Assembly: GCF_029335315.1 (NCBI RefSeq)
Contig: NZ_JARJLT010000407.1
Coordinates: 1-40,644 of the forward strand
Length of the DNA stretch: 40,644 nucleotides
Source: Pseudomonas citronellolis
Lineage (GTDB): Bacteria; Pseudomonadota; Gammaproteobacteria; Pseudomonadales; Pseudomonadaceae
Reading direction: 5' to 3'
The position numbers and the translations under genes were made by a program. Numbering within the stretch: the first letter of the stretch is position 1; each line of letters opens with the position of its first letter. Below are positions 14,573 through 22,795 of the stretch, piece after piece. The notes beneath the pieces were generated by a model that saw only the letters and a program-made list of their open reading frames with translations, ran no database searches and was not told the origin of the DNA.

Positions 14573-16855
14573 ATGCAGAACGACGCGAACGTAGTGCCGC
14601 TGAACAAGGCGGCCCAGGGCCAGTCGCCGACTGCTATCCCCGGGCGCCTGCCCGCGGCGCTGGTCAACGTCCGTGACAAGGCTTCGATGCAGCTGCGCCA
14701 GGCCCTGCAGGTGCTGTTCGACAACGCCGACGACACCCTGTTCGAAATGGCCGATCGGGCCACCAGCAACGCCGAGCAGAGCGCCTTCTTCGAGGCCATG
14801 CGCGACCTGCGCCTGAAGCGCAAGGGCATCGAGCGCGGCTTCGTGCAGAAGTTCTTCGAAAACTTCACCAACCTCAATCAGTACCAGGTCGGCAAGGCGC
14901 CGCAGCTGGACAGCGTGTCGTTCGACAGCCTGGCGCTGGTGCAGAACGACGAGCTGGAAGAGGCCGTGGCGCTGGACGCGATGGTCGGCAAGGTGCTCGG
15001 CCGCGATGGCGTGGCCCTGACCCACCTCACCACGCGCCTGAACACCCTGGTCAGCAACAAGGTCGAGGACAAGAGCAACCCGCTCGGCCCGCGCCCGCTG
15101 TGCGAGGCCTTCCTCGAGGCCTGTCGCGGCCTGGGGGTGGAGATCAAGGTCAAGCTGATCGTCCTCAAGCTGTTCGAGAAGTACGTCCTCACCGAGCTCG
15201 AACAACTCTACGCCGAGGCCAACGAAATCCTCGTGGCCCAGGGCGTGTTGCCGGAACTCAAGTCCGCGCCCCTGCGCCGCCAGCCGCAGCGCAGCGCGCC
15301 GGCGCCGGCCGCGCAGGGCTACGCCGCCGACCAGGCGCAGGCCGGGCAGGGCGGTTATACCGAGGCCGAGGTCCAGGAGGGTTTCGGCGTGCTGCAGGAG
15401 TTGCTGTCGCAGGTACGCGGCAGCGTCGCTCCACGCCGGCCGATGCCCGCCGACGCGGTGCCGATTTCCAGCAACGACCTGATGCGCCTGCTCTCGCACC
15501 TGCAGGAGCACCTGCCGACCCAGGGCATGGAAGAGGTCGACGTCCGCCATCACCTCGACCACCTGCTCAGCCGCGTCAGCCACAAGAGCGGGCGTTCGCG
15601 GGTGGTCGGCCAGGTCGACGAGGACGTCATCAACCTCGTCTCGATGCTCTTCGAATTCATCCTCGATGACCGCAACCTGCCGGATTCGCTCAAGGCCCTG
15701 ATCGGCCGCATGCAGATTCCGATGCTCAAGGTCGCGGTGCTCGACAAGACGTTCTTCAGCCGCGGCAACCACCCGGCCCGTCGCCTGCTCAACGAGATCG
15801 CCTCGGCCGCCCTCGGCTGGGCCGAGCAGAGCGACCTGCAGCGCGACAGCCTGTACCAGAAGATCGAGCAGGTGGTGATGCGCCTGCTCAACGACTTCGT
15901 CGACGACACGGCGATCTTCGCCGAGATGCTGGAGGACTTCATTGCCTTCAGCGGCGACGAGCGCCGCCGCAGCGACCTGCTGGAGCAGCGCACCCGCGAC
16001 GCCGAGGAAGGCCGCGCGCGCGCCGACATGGCCCGGCGCGAGGTCGAGCTGGTGCTCAACCAGCGCCTGTACGGCCGCACCCTGCCCGAGGTGGTGGTGC
16101 GCCTGCTGCGCGAGGCCTGGAGCAAGGTGCTGCTGCTGACCTGCCTGAAGCACGGCAGCGACTCGCAGGCCTGGAGCGACGCCCTGGCGACCATGGACGA
16201 CCTGGTCTGGAGCGTCGAGCCCCACGAGGACCCGGAGTCCCGCGCACGCCTGCTGGAAATGGTCCCGCAACTGCTCAAGTCGCTGCGCGAAGGCCTGGCC
16301 AGCGCGGCGTTCGATCCCTTCTCCACCGGCGAATTCTTCAGCCGCCTGGAGGACCTGCACGTGCAGGCCTTCCAGCGCTTCAAGCAGGCGCCGGAACCGG
16401 CCCCGCAGGACGACGCGGTGAACCTGCTCGATGGCATCCCGCTGCTCGACGAGGCCGTCGAGGCGCCGGTCGCCGCGGCCCAGCCGGCCATGGTCGAGGT
16501 GGTCGAGGAGATCGTCCTGGCCTCCCCGGAAGCTGCGCCGGTGGCCGAGCCCGAGACGTTGCTGGCGGACGACGACGAGTCGCTGCGCAAGGTCGACGAG
16601 CTGCGCGTCGGCAGCTGGGTGGAAATCCAGGAAGACGCCGAGCACAAGCTGCGCTGCAAGCTGGCCGCGGTGATCAAGCCGAGCGGGCGCTACATCTTCG
16701 TCAACCGCACCGGCATGAAGGTGCTGGAGAAGACGCGCATGGGCCTGGCGGTGGAGTTCCGCCGCAACGCCGTGCGCCTGCTCGACGACGCGCTGCTGTT
16801 CGACCGCGCGCTGGAGTCGGTGATCGGCAACCTGCGGCGCCTGAAGAACGCCTGA
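14573..16855 (+). CDS. DUF1631 family protein, PilZ-like C-terminal domain possible
   Basis: A 760-residue cytoplasmic protein of the DUF1631 family (sometimes mislabelled as a thymidine phosphorylase in databases). Most of it is helical, with long charged segments and a probable coiled coil near residues 465-500 (ERRRSDLLEQRTRDAEEGR). An Ala/Pro/Glu-rich linker (about 600-675) leads to a C-terminal domain of about 85 residues, beginning LRVGSWVEIQEDAEHKLRC. Its strand pattern (GSWVEI, CKLAAVIKPSGRYIFVNRTG) resembles a PilZ-type beta barrel, but I see neither the RxxxR nor the D/NxSxxG motif for c-di-GMP. The ATG at 14573 follows AGGAGACTTGCG. The function is unknown; a link to cell-surface or c-di-GMP biology is speculation. 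Confidence 0.8.
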   Translation: MQNDANVVPLNKAAQGQSPTAIPGRLPAALVNVRDKASMQLRQALQVLFDNADDTLFEMADRATSNAEQSAFFEAMRDLRLKRKGIERGFVQKFFENFTNLNQYQVGKAPQLDSVSFDSLALVQNDELEEAVALDAMVGKVLGRDGVALTHLTTRLNTLVSNKVEDKSNPLGPRPLCEAFLEACRGLGVEIKVKLIVLKLFEKYVLTELEQLYAEANEILVAQGVLPELKSAPLRRQPQRSAPAPAAQGYAADQAQAGQGGYTEAEVQEGFGVLQELLSQVRGSVAPRRPMPADAVPISSNDLMRLLSHLQEHLPTQGMEEVDVRHHLDHLLSRVSHKSGRSRVVGQVDEDVINLVSMLFEFILDDRNLPDSLKALIGRMQIPMLKVAVLDKTFFSRGNHPARRLLNEIASAALGWAEQSDLQRDSLYQKIEQVVMRLLNDFVDDTAIFAEMLEDFIAFSGDERRRSDLLEQRTRDAEEGRARADMARREVELVLNQRLYGRTLPEVVVRLLREAWSKVLLLTCLKHGSDSQAWSDALATMDDLVWSVEPHEDPESRARLLEMVPQLLKSLREGLASAAFDPFSTGEFFSRLEDLHVQAFQRFKQAPEPAPQDDAVNLLDGIPLLDEAVEAPVAAAQPAMVEVVEEIVLASPEAAPVAEPETLLADDDESLRKVDELRVGSWVEIQEDAEHKLRCKLAAVIKPSGRYIFVNRTGMKVLEKTRMGLAVEFRRNAVRLLDDALLFDRALESVIGNLRRLKNA

Positions 16856-16877
16856 GTCCGGTAACCCAATCCTCGTC

Positions 16878-16901
16878 GTAGGAGCGGACTCCGTCCGCGA
16901 T
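16878..16901. repeat. REP palindrome of the GTAGGAGCGG type
   Basis: GTAGGAGCGGACTCCGTCCGCGAT: arms GCGGAC and GTCCGC around TCC. This is a widespread Pseudomonas intergenic REP motif. A related copy with compensating base changes lies inside the aminotransferase-ABC gene at 38958-38981. Confidence 0.8.
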
Positions 16902-16937
16902 CCCCGCGGCGATGGTATCTCGCCAGGATTCGCAAAC

Positions 16938-16969
16938 GGCGGATAACGCTTCGCGTTATTCGCCCTACG
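16938..16969. repeat. REP-type palindrome of the GGCGGATAACGC family
   Basis: GGCGGATAACGC (16938-16949) and GCGTTATTCGCC (16953-16964) pair with one mismatch, followed by CTACG. With the neighbouring GTAGGAGCGG-type REP it fills the gap between the DUF1631 gene and ampD (16856-17056); nothing else is evident there. Confidence 0.8.
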
Positions 16970-17056
16970 CGCCAGCGGGTTACTGTCTTCGCCGCGAGCG
17001 GCGCGGTTCTTTTCTATCCGCAGCTGCTTTAGAGTGGACTCATTCAAGGAGTCCCT

Positions 17057-17623
17057 ATGCGGTTCGATCCCCTCAGCGGCTGGTGCCTCGACGCCAGCCA
17101 CTGCCCCTCGCCGAATTTCAACGCCCGCCCCGAGGGCGAGCGCGTCTCCCTGCTGGTGATCCACAACATCAGCCTGCCGCCCGGGCAGTTCGGCACCGGC
17201 AAGGTGCAGTGCTTCTTCCAGAACCAGCTGGACGCGGACGAGCATCCGTACTTCGCCGGCATCGCGCAGATGACCGTGTCCGCGCATTTCCTCATCGAGC
17301 GTGATGGCAGCCTGTTCCAGTTCGTGTCGTGCAACGAGCGCGCCTGGCACGCCGGCGTGTCGCGCTTCGATGGGCGCGAGAACTGCAACGATTTCTCCAT
17401 CGGCATCGAGCTGGAGGGCACCGACGACGAGCCCTACAGCGACGCCCAGTACCGCGTGCTGACGGCCCTGGCCAGGCAGCTGCTGCGGGCCTACCCGGAC
17501 ATCACGCCGGAGCGCGTCCAGGGGCACAGCGACATTGCGCCAGGGCGCAAGACCGATCCCGGGCCGGCCTTCGACTGGTCCCGTTTCCGCGCCGGGTTGG
17601 GCGCCACCAAGGAGTCGACATGA
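17057..17623 (+). CDS. ampD: 1,6-anhydro-N-acetylmuramyl-L-alanine amidase AmpD
   Basis: Cytosolic zinc amidase that cleaves the peptide from 1,6-anhydro-MurNAc during peptidoglycan recycling. Its loss raises the inducer that activates AmpR and derepresses AmpC beta-lactamase. The 188-residue product has family length. Zinc ligands His36 (LLVIHNIS), His157 (QGHSDIAPGRKTDPG) and Asp167 are present, as are the catalytic glutamate region (IGIELEGTDD) and Lys165. The ATG follows AAGGAGTCCCT. It overlaps ampE by four bases (ATGA), the standard ampDE operon arrangement. Confidence 0.96.
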   Translation: MRFDPLSGWCLDASHCPSPNFNARPEGERVSLLVIHNISLPPGQFGTGKVQCFFQNQLDADEHPYFAGIAQMTVSAHFLIERDGSLFQFVSCNERAWHAGVSRFDGRENCNDFSIGIELEGTDDEPYSDAQYRVLTALARQLLRAYPDITPERVQGHSDIAPGRKTDPGPAFDWSRFRAGLGATKEST

Positions 17624-18456
17624 GTTTCCTGGTACTGCTGCTGGCGCTGCTGGTGGAGAAGTTCTCCGGCTGGCGCGCGCGCCTGCAGGACGATCGCCCC
17701 TGGCATGCCTGGATGGGCCTGGCGGCTGGGCTGCCGGGCGTGGCGACGCGGCCCTGGCTGGCGCTGCTGGTGTCGCTGCTGGGCCCGCTGTTGCTGCTGG
17801 CACTGCTGTTGACCCTGCTGCAGCCGCTGGCCTATGGCCTGCTGGCGTTGCCGGTGCACCTGCTGGTGCTGATCTGGAGCCTGGGCCGTGGCGATGTCCA
17901 CCAGGCCATCGGGCCGTTCCGCGACGCCTGGCGCCGCGAGGACCTGCAGGCCGCCTACCACGTCGCCGAGCGCGACCTCGGGGTGCAGGCCGACAGCGAC
18001 GCCGAGCTGTTCGCCCAGGTCCAGGGCATGCTGGTCTGGCAGGCCTTCCAGGGCTTCTTCGCGGTGATCTTCTGGTACGCGCTGCTCGGCCCGGCGGCGG
18101 CGCTGGCCTACCGCCTGCTGTCGCTGACCGAGGTACATCGCGAGGATGAGCCACTCGGCGAGCGCGCCGCGCTGCTGCGCCACGCCTTCGACTGGTTGCC
18201 GGCGCGGGCGCTGGCGCTGAGCTTCGCCCTGGTCGGCAACTTCCTCGCGGTGGCGCGGCAGCTGCTGCACCACCTGCTGGCCTGGGAAACCCCCGCCGCC
18301 GGGCTGCTGGCACGGGCCGCCTGCGCCGGCGAGGACCTCAGCGACGGCAGCCCCGGCGCCGTCGGCGTCGCCAGCCTGGATTCGTTGTGGCAGTTGCTGG
18401 TTCGCGCTGCGCTGCTCTGGTACGCGCTGTTCGCCCTGGGCGCACTGTTCCTTTGA
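17620..18456 (+). CDS. ampE: Regulatory signalling membrane protein AmpE
   Basis: A 278-residue inner-membrane protein of the AmpE family, translationally coupled to AmpD and named for its link to beta-lactamase regulation; its biochemical activity is not defined. It begins MSFLVLLLALLVEKFSGWR. Hydrophobic segments lie at about 45-95 (LALLVSLLGPLLLLALLLTLL), 140-165, 195-215 and at the C terminus (LVRAALLWYALFALGALFL). A large cytoplasmic or periplasmic loop carries ERDLGVQADSDAELFAQVQG. The family match and the ampD context make the call reliable; the function is uncertain. Confidence 0.9.
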   Translation: MSFLVLLLALLVEKFSGWRARLQDDRPWHAWMGLAAGLPGVATRPWLALLVSLLGPLLLLALLLTLLQPLAYGLLALPVHLLVLIWSLGRGDVHQAIGPFRDAWRREDLQAAYHVAERDLGVQADSDAELFAQVQGMLVWQAFQGFFAVIFWYALLGPAAALAYRLLSLTEVHREDEPLGERAALLRHAFDWLPARALALSFALVGNFLAVARQLLHHLLAWETPAAGLLARAACAGEDLSDGSPGAVGVASLDSLWQLLVRAALLWYALFALGALFL

Positions 18457-18489
18457 ATACCGCACGTCGCCACTGATGGCCTTTTAACC

Positions 18490-18516
18490 TTAAGTTACAG
18501 AACGTCCCGCCGATAT
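18490..18516 (+). promoter_or_regulatory. Sigma28 (FliA)-type promoter of the chemoreceptor gene
   Basis: TTAAGTTA (18490-18497), exactly 11 bases, then GCCGATAT (18509-18516). The flagellar sigma28 consensus is TAAAGTTT-N11-GCCGATAA; this site matches 6 of 8 and 7 of 8 positions. It lies about 88 bases upstream of the chemoreceptor start codon, so the receptor is probably expressed with late flagellar genes. Confidence 0.75.
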
Positions 18517-18604
18517 CGGGTACACAGGAGCCTGCGTTGCGCGGGCTCCAAGCCCATGCAGCCGATCCCACACAAGAACAACAACGGGAACAGGAGACGT
18601 CTGA

Positions 18605-20635
18605 GTGAAGACAGTGCTCTATCCAGCCATCGCCCTGATGAACCGCCTGAGCTTCGGCATGAAGTTCAGCCTCATCAGCGTGCTTTTCTTCCTGCCGATG
18701 CTGGTGACCAACTTCTACCTGGTGCGTGATTCCTACCGCCAGTTCGTGAATACCCGCGCCGAAATGCAGAGCCTGCAGCTGATCGCTTCGGGCATGCAGA
18801 TCCGCCGCGACCTCGAGGCCTACAACGACCTCCTGCAGATCAATATCGGCCTGGGCCAGTCCAAGCGCACCGAGGAGCTGGAGACCCGCATCGTCCAGCT
18901 GCAGCAGCGCCTGGACGCGGAGCTCGCCGGCCTGCAGCCGGTGGCGCGGGACGCCGAGCAGGTCGAAGTCTTCAACGCCAAGCGCGACGAGCTGCTCGCC
19001 GGATTCAAGGCCGTGGTGGCCGAGGGTTCGCTGCAGAGCAAGGCGGGCATGGCCGGGCGCCTGCTGAGCAGCGTGCAGCTGTTCAACAAGCTGCTGACCT
19101 CGCAGTCCGGCCTGAGCCAGGACGACAGCCCGGAAGTGCGGCAGATGGCCGAGCTGATCAGCAGCGTCACCCCCGGCGTCACCGAAACCATCAGCCGGGG
19201 CCGGGTGCTGGGCACCTCGGCGCTGGGCCAGGGTTTCCTCAATTCCTCCAACAGCAGCAAGCTTGACGACCTGCTGCAGGACCTGGAAAAGCTCCACGCC
19301 GAGTACGCCCTGAAGCTGCAGGAAGCGCTCGGCGCCAGCCCCGCGGCGCAGCAGGCGCTGGGCGGCGGGGCGCAGGCCAGCGCCGAGACCCTGAAGTCGC
19401 TGGGCAAGCTGATCGAGGACAAGGTGGTCATGGCCGACTCCCTCGACCTGCCCTGGGGCCAGTTCTACGACCAGGTCAGCCAGGGCATGGACAAGACCTA
19501 CCAGCTCAACGACCAGGTCCTCGGCTACCTCGGTGGCCAGCTGCAGGAACGCCTGACCGGCAAGCAGACGCAGATGGTCCTGCTGGTGGTGGCGCTGCTC
19601 GTGGTGTTCCTTTCCATCGTCTACCTGTACGGCGGCTTCTACGTGTCCACCCGTTCCACGCTGAAGAGCCTGGGCGCGATGATGGAGCGCGTTGCCGCCG
19701 GCGACATGACGGTCAACTACCAGGCGCAGAGCCGCGACGAACTCGGCGAGCTGGGCCAGGCCTTCAACGAGACGGTGCGCCGGGTGCACGACCTGATCGA
19801 GCAGGTCGGCCGCACCGTCGCCGAGGTCGAGCGGCAGACCGGGCGCGTCGAGGTGGTGTCGGCGCAGAGCAACCAGGCGGTGGCCGGCCAGCGCAACCAG
19901 ATCGAGCAGGTGGCCACGGCGATGAACCAGATGGCCGCGACCGCCCAGGAAGTGGCGCGCAGCGCCGCCGCCGCGGTGGGCAGCGCGCAGAGCGTGAACC
20001 AGGAGACGGTCAGCGGCCGCGACCTGGTGGAGTCCCAGGTGGGCAGCATCCAGCGCCTGGCCGGGGAGATCGACGAGTCGGTGGCGGTGATCAACCAACT
20101 GGCCGCCGACAGCGCCTCCATCAGCCGCGTGCTGGACGTGATCAAGGGCATCGCCGAGCAGACCAACCTGCTGGCCCTCAACGCCGCCATCGAAGCTGCG
20201 CGGGCCGGCGAGCAGGGCCGTGGCTTCGCGGTGGTGGCCGACGAGGTGCGCACCCTGGCCAAGCGCACCCAGCAGTCCACCGAGGAAATCGAACAGATGA
20301 TCTCGCGCCTGCAGAACGGCGTGGGCGCGGCGGTGAAGGCCATGGGCAGCAGCCACCAGACCGCCGACGGTACCGTGAGCCAGTCGGCGCAGGTGCAGCA
20401 GGCGCTGGACAACATCCTTGGCGCGGTGGGCATGATCGTCGACCAGAACCAGCAGATCGCCGCCGCCGCCGAGCAGCAGACCACCGTGGCCCACGACATC
20501 GACCAGAACATCGTGCAGATCAACCAGGCCGGCGAACGCACCGCGCTGGGCGCCAACGAGGCCGAGCGCGCCAGTCGCGAGCTGTCCGGCCAGGTGGTCG
20601 AGCTGAAACGGCTGATCGGCGCGTTCAGGGTCTAA
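18605..20635 (+). CDS. Methyl-accepting chemotaxis protein
   Basis: Inner-membrane chemoreceptor of 676 residues; the ligand cannot be inferred. The first membrane helix is at residues 20-40 ([20 protein letters not shown]). A long, mostly helical periplasmic region (about 41-322) with no recognised Cache or TarH fold follows, then a second membrane helix (324-342). A HAMP domain starts near 345, with [20 protein letters not shown]. The cytoplasmic hairpin ends in the highly conserved tip around 517-534 ([20 protein letters not shown]), where CheA and CheW bind. There is no C-terminal CheR-docking pentapeptide. The start is GTG 18605. A sigma28-type promoter upstream supports expression with motility genes. 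Confidence 0.93.
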   Translation: MKTVLYPAIALMNRLSFGMKFSLISVLFFLPMLVTNFYLVRDSYRQFVNTRAEMQSLQLIASGMQIRRDLEAYNDLLQINIGLGQSKRTEELETRIVQLQQRLDAELAGLQPVARDAEQVEVFNAKRDELLAGFKAVVAEGSLQSKAGMAGRLLSSVQLFNKLLTSQSGLSQDDSPEVRQMAELISSVTPGVTETISRGRVLGTSALGQGFLNSSNSSKLDDLLQDLEKLHAEYALKLQEALGASPAAQQALGGGAQASAETLKSLGKLIEDKVVMADSLDLPWGQFYDQVSQGMDKTYQLNDQVLGYLGGQLQERLTGKQTQMVLLVVALLVVFLSIVYLYGGFYVSTRSTLKSLGAMMERVAAGDMTVNYQAQSRDELGELGQAFNETVRRVHDLIEQVGRTVAEVERQTGRVEVVSAQSNQAVAGQRNQIEQVATAMNQMAATAQEVARSAAAAVGSAQSVNQETVSGRDLVESQVGSIQRLAGEIDESVAVINQLAADSASISRVLDVIKGIAEQTNLLALNAAIEAARAGEQGRGFAVVADEVRTLAKRTQQSTEEIEQMISRLQNGVGAAVKAMGSSHQTADGTVSQSAQVQQALDNILGAVGMIVDQNQQIAAAAEQQTTVAHDIDQNIVQINQAGERTALGANEAERASRELSGQVVELKRLIGAFRV

Positions 20636-20737
20636 GGGGTTTTCACCAGCAGCCCGGCATCCGTGTGAAAGCAAGGATGCATCCCCGTCTCGCGGGTGCC
20701 GGGTTGTCGGTGAACCAAGCGCTTGGCCTGCGCGCAG

Positions 20738-20794
20738 GGCGGATAACGCCCCAAGCGTTATCCGCCATAACCCTCCGCGCCGATACGACCGGCG
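20738..20794. repeat. REP-type palindrome between chemoreceptor and tatD
   Basis: GGCGGATAACGC (20738-20749), loop CCCAA and GCGTTATCCGCC (20755-20766) form a perfect 12-bp hairpin. A partial copy (GGCGTTATACGCCC) follows near 20792-20805, running into the 3' end of the convergent tatD gene. The rest of the 20636-20737 gap shows no gene. Confidence 0.8.
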
Positions 20795-21580
20795 TTATAC
20801 GCCCGTCCAGCCGAACACTTCCATCGCGTTGCGGGTGCTCGCCGCTGCCAGCTCTTCCGCGCTGATGCCGCGCAATTCGGCGAGGGCCGCGCAGATCGCC
20901 GGCAGGTGTTCCGGGCTGTTGCGCTGGCCGGGGAACATGGCCGGGGCCATGTCCGGAGCGTCGGTTTCCAGCACGATCGACTCCAGCGGCAGCTCGGCCA
21001 CGGTCTTGCGCAGGCGGTTGGCCTGCGGCCAGGTGGGGGCGCCGCCCAGGCCCAGGCGGAAGCCCAGCTTGAGGTACTCGCGGGCCTCCTCGCGGCTGCC
21101 GGCGAAGGCGTGGACGATGCCCCGGCGCGGCGGGCGGAAGCGCTTCAGGGTGGCGATCACCGCCGCGTGGGAGCGGCGCACGTGCAGCAGCACCGGCAGC
21201 TGGCAATCGACGGCGATGCGCAGCTGCTCTTCGAACAGCGCCTGCTGCGCCTCGCGGTCCAGCGTCTCGACGTAGTAGTCCAGGCCGATCTCGCCGACCG
21301 CGCACAGCTTCGGGTGCCCGGCCAGGCGCTGCAGCTGTTCGCGCAGGTCGCGCAGGTGCTCCGGGCGGTGCCGCGCCAGGAAGATCGGGTGCAGGCCCAG
21401 GGCGGCGTAGAGCGCGTCGTTGCGCTCGGCCAGCTCCAGCACCCGCTCCCAGTTCTCGCGGAACACCCCCAGCAGCACCTGGCGTTCCACACCCAGCGCC
21501 TGGCAGCGTTGCAGCATGGCCGCGCGGTCGGCGTCGAAGTCGGGGAAGTCGAGGTGGTTGTGGGTGTCGATCAGGCGCAT
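20795..21580 (-). CDS. TatD-family metal-dependent hydrolase
   Basis: Predicted cytosolic TIM-barrel metal-dependent DNase/hydrolase of the TatD family, 261 residues. Metal-binding signatures are intact: DTHNHLDF at the N terminus, GEIGLDYY near residue 97, LHVRRSH near 133, the following HAFAG, and ETDAPDM near 210. Family members show 3'-5' exonuclease or DNase activity; the exact substrate here is not known. It lies four bases after fruR on the same strand, so it is likely co-transcribed, though a role in fructose metabolism is not implied. Which TatD paralogue this is (YcfH/YjjV-like) is uncertain, so no symbol is given. Confidence 0.88.
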   Translation of the reverse strand: MRLIDTHNHLDFPDFDADRAAMLQRCQALGVERQVLLGVFRENWERVLELAERNDALYAALGLHPIFLARHRPEHLRDLREQLQRLAGHPKLCAVGEIGLDYYVETLDREAQQALFEEQLRIAVDCQLPVLLHVRRSHAAVIATLKRFRPPRRGIVHAFAGSREEAREYLKLGFRLGLGGAPTWPQANRLRKTVAELPLESIVLETDAPDMAPAMFPGQRNSPEHLPAICAALAELRGISAEELAAASTRNAMEVFGWTGV

Positions 21581-21584
21581 GGGG

Positions 21585-22577
21585 TCACTCGGCGCGCAGC
21601 TTGAGCGTCCGTGGGATGGGGTGTACGCCGGGGTGGTAGCTGCTGTTCTCCACCGCCTCCAGCGCCAGTTCGAGGGCGCGGGCGGCGATCAGCGCGTGCT
21701 GCTGGGAGATGGCATTGACCTTCAGCGGCACGAAGTCGAGCAGCTGGGTGTCGCCGAAGGTGGCCAGGCGCGGCCCCTGGGGCCAGCCGCCGGGTAGCGC
21801 CTGGAACACGTCGAACACCCCTTCGAGGAGCACGTAGGAGGTGGTCACCAGCGCGTCCGGCAGGTAGCCCAGGCGTTGCAGAAGGCTATCCATCAACTGG
21901 CGGCCGCACTCGCGGCTGAAGCTGGCGCCGTGCTCGATGAAGCGCTCGCCGCGGAAACCGCGCAGGGCCTGCTCGAAGCCGGCGGCGCGTTCCTGGCTGA
22001 TGATCAGCTCGGGGCGCGCGCCGAGCAGGGCGACATGCCGTGGCGCCGGTTGCAGCAGGCTGACGGTGAGGCGCTGGGCGGCGTCGCGGTCGTCGCTGAC
22101 CACCGAGCAGAAAGTCTGCGGGTCGAGCTGGCGGTCGATGGCGATCACCGGCACGCCCTTGTCCAGCAAATGTCGGTGGCTGTCGTCGTCGGCCGGCAGG
22201 CAACTGGCGACCACCAGGGCGTCGCAGCGCCGCGCGCGGAACAGGTTCAGGGCCTGGCGCTCGCTTTCCGGTTCGTCGTCGGAGCAGGCGATCAGCAGTT
22301 GGTAGCCGCGTGCGCGGGCGCCCTGTTCGAGCAGCTTGGCGATGCGCGCGTAGCTGGGGTTTTCCAGGTCCGGGAGGATGAAGCCGAGGGTCCGCGTCTG
22401 CCCGCGGCGCAGGCTGGCGGCCTGCTGGTCGGGGTGGTAGCCGTGCTCGTCGATCACCGCGCGCACGCGCTCCACCGTCGCCGCGCTGATGCGCCGCTGC
22501 ACGGCCTTGCCGTTGATGACGTAGCTGGCGGTGGTCACCGAGACCCCGGCCAGGCGAGCGATATCACTGAGTTTCAC
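21585..22577 (-). CDS. fruR: LacI-family fructose operon repressor FruR (Cra)
   Basis: DNA-binding repressor of the fructose PTS operon, released by fructose-1-phosphate in pseudomonads. The 330-residue product starts VKLSDIARLAGVSVTTASYV, with the LacI-type helix-turn-helix at residues 1-25 and the hinge near 50. The periplasmic-binding-protein-like effector domain begins at RTLGFILPDLENPSYARIA. The start GTG at 22577 is chosen because the family begins exactly there; the frame is open upstream to a TTG at 22619, but that adds residues unlike the family. It diverges from fruB with a palindromic operator between them, and tatD follows by four bases. Confidence 0.92.
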   Translation of the reverse strand: MKLSDIARLAGVSVTTASYVINGKAVQRRISAATVERVRAVIDEHGYHPDQQAASLRRGQTRTLGFILPDLENPSYARIAKLLEQGARARGYQLLIACSDDEPESERQALNLFRARRCDALVVASCLPADDDSHRHLLDKGVPVIAIDRQLDPQTFCSVVSDDRDAAQRLTVSLLQPAPRHVALLGARPELIISQERAAGFEQALRGFRGERFIEHGASFSRECGRQLMDSLLQRLGYLPDALVTTSYVLLEGVFDVFQALPGGWPQGPRLATFGDTQLLDFVPLKVNAISQQHALIAARALELALEAVENSSYHPGVHPIPRTLKLRAE

Positions 22578-22658
22578 CCTGTACCCCGGAACTGCGAACC
22601 GACCACTGGAGGCTTCCAAGGATCACGCATTATCGAGTAACGTGCCAGTCTCAATAGG

Positions 22659-22670
22659 TGAAACGATTCA
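22659..22670. promoter_or_regulatory. FruR/Cra-type operator between fruR and fruB
   Basis: TGAAACGATTCA is a near-perfect inverted repeat matching the Cra half-site pattern TGAAACG-TT. It lies in the 218-base divergent gap, 82 bases upstream of the fruR start and 126 bases before the fruB start, well placed to control both genes. Confidence 0.7.
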
Positions 22671-22795
22671 GCAAAAACCTCCCCCCTGCCTGCGACCGCC
22701 TATGCTGGTCACCGGGGGATGGCCGTCGCTGTTCACCCCAACAAGCGGATAACCGCCCCATCGCGGCAGGCCCGGCGGCCGCCGAGGAGAACCAT

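Noticed and set aside
14501-18313. A 1270-codon minus-strand open frame opposite the DUF1631, ampD and ampE genes
   Set aside because: It is antisense to three well-supported genes. Its translation is a low-complexity Arg/Ala/His/Gln-rich sequence typical of the reverse frame of GC-rich coding DNA.
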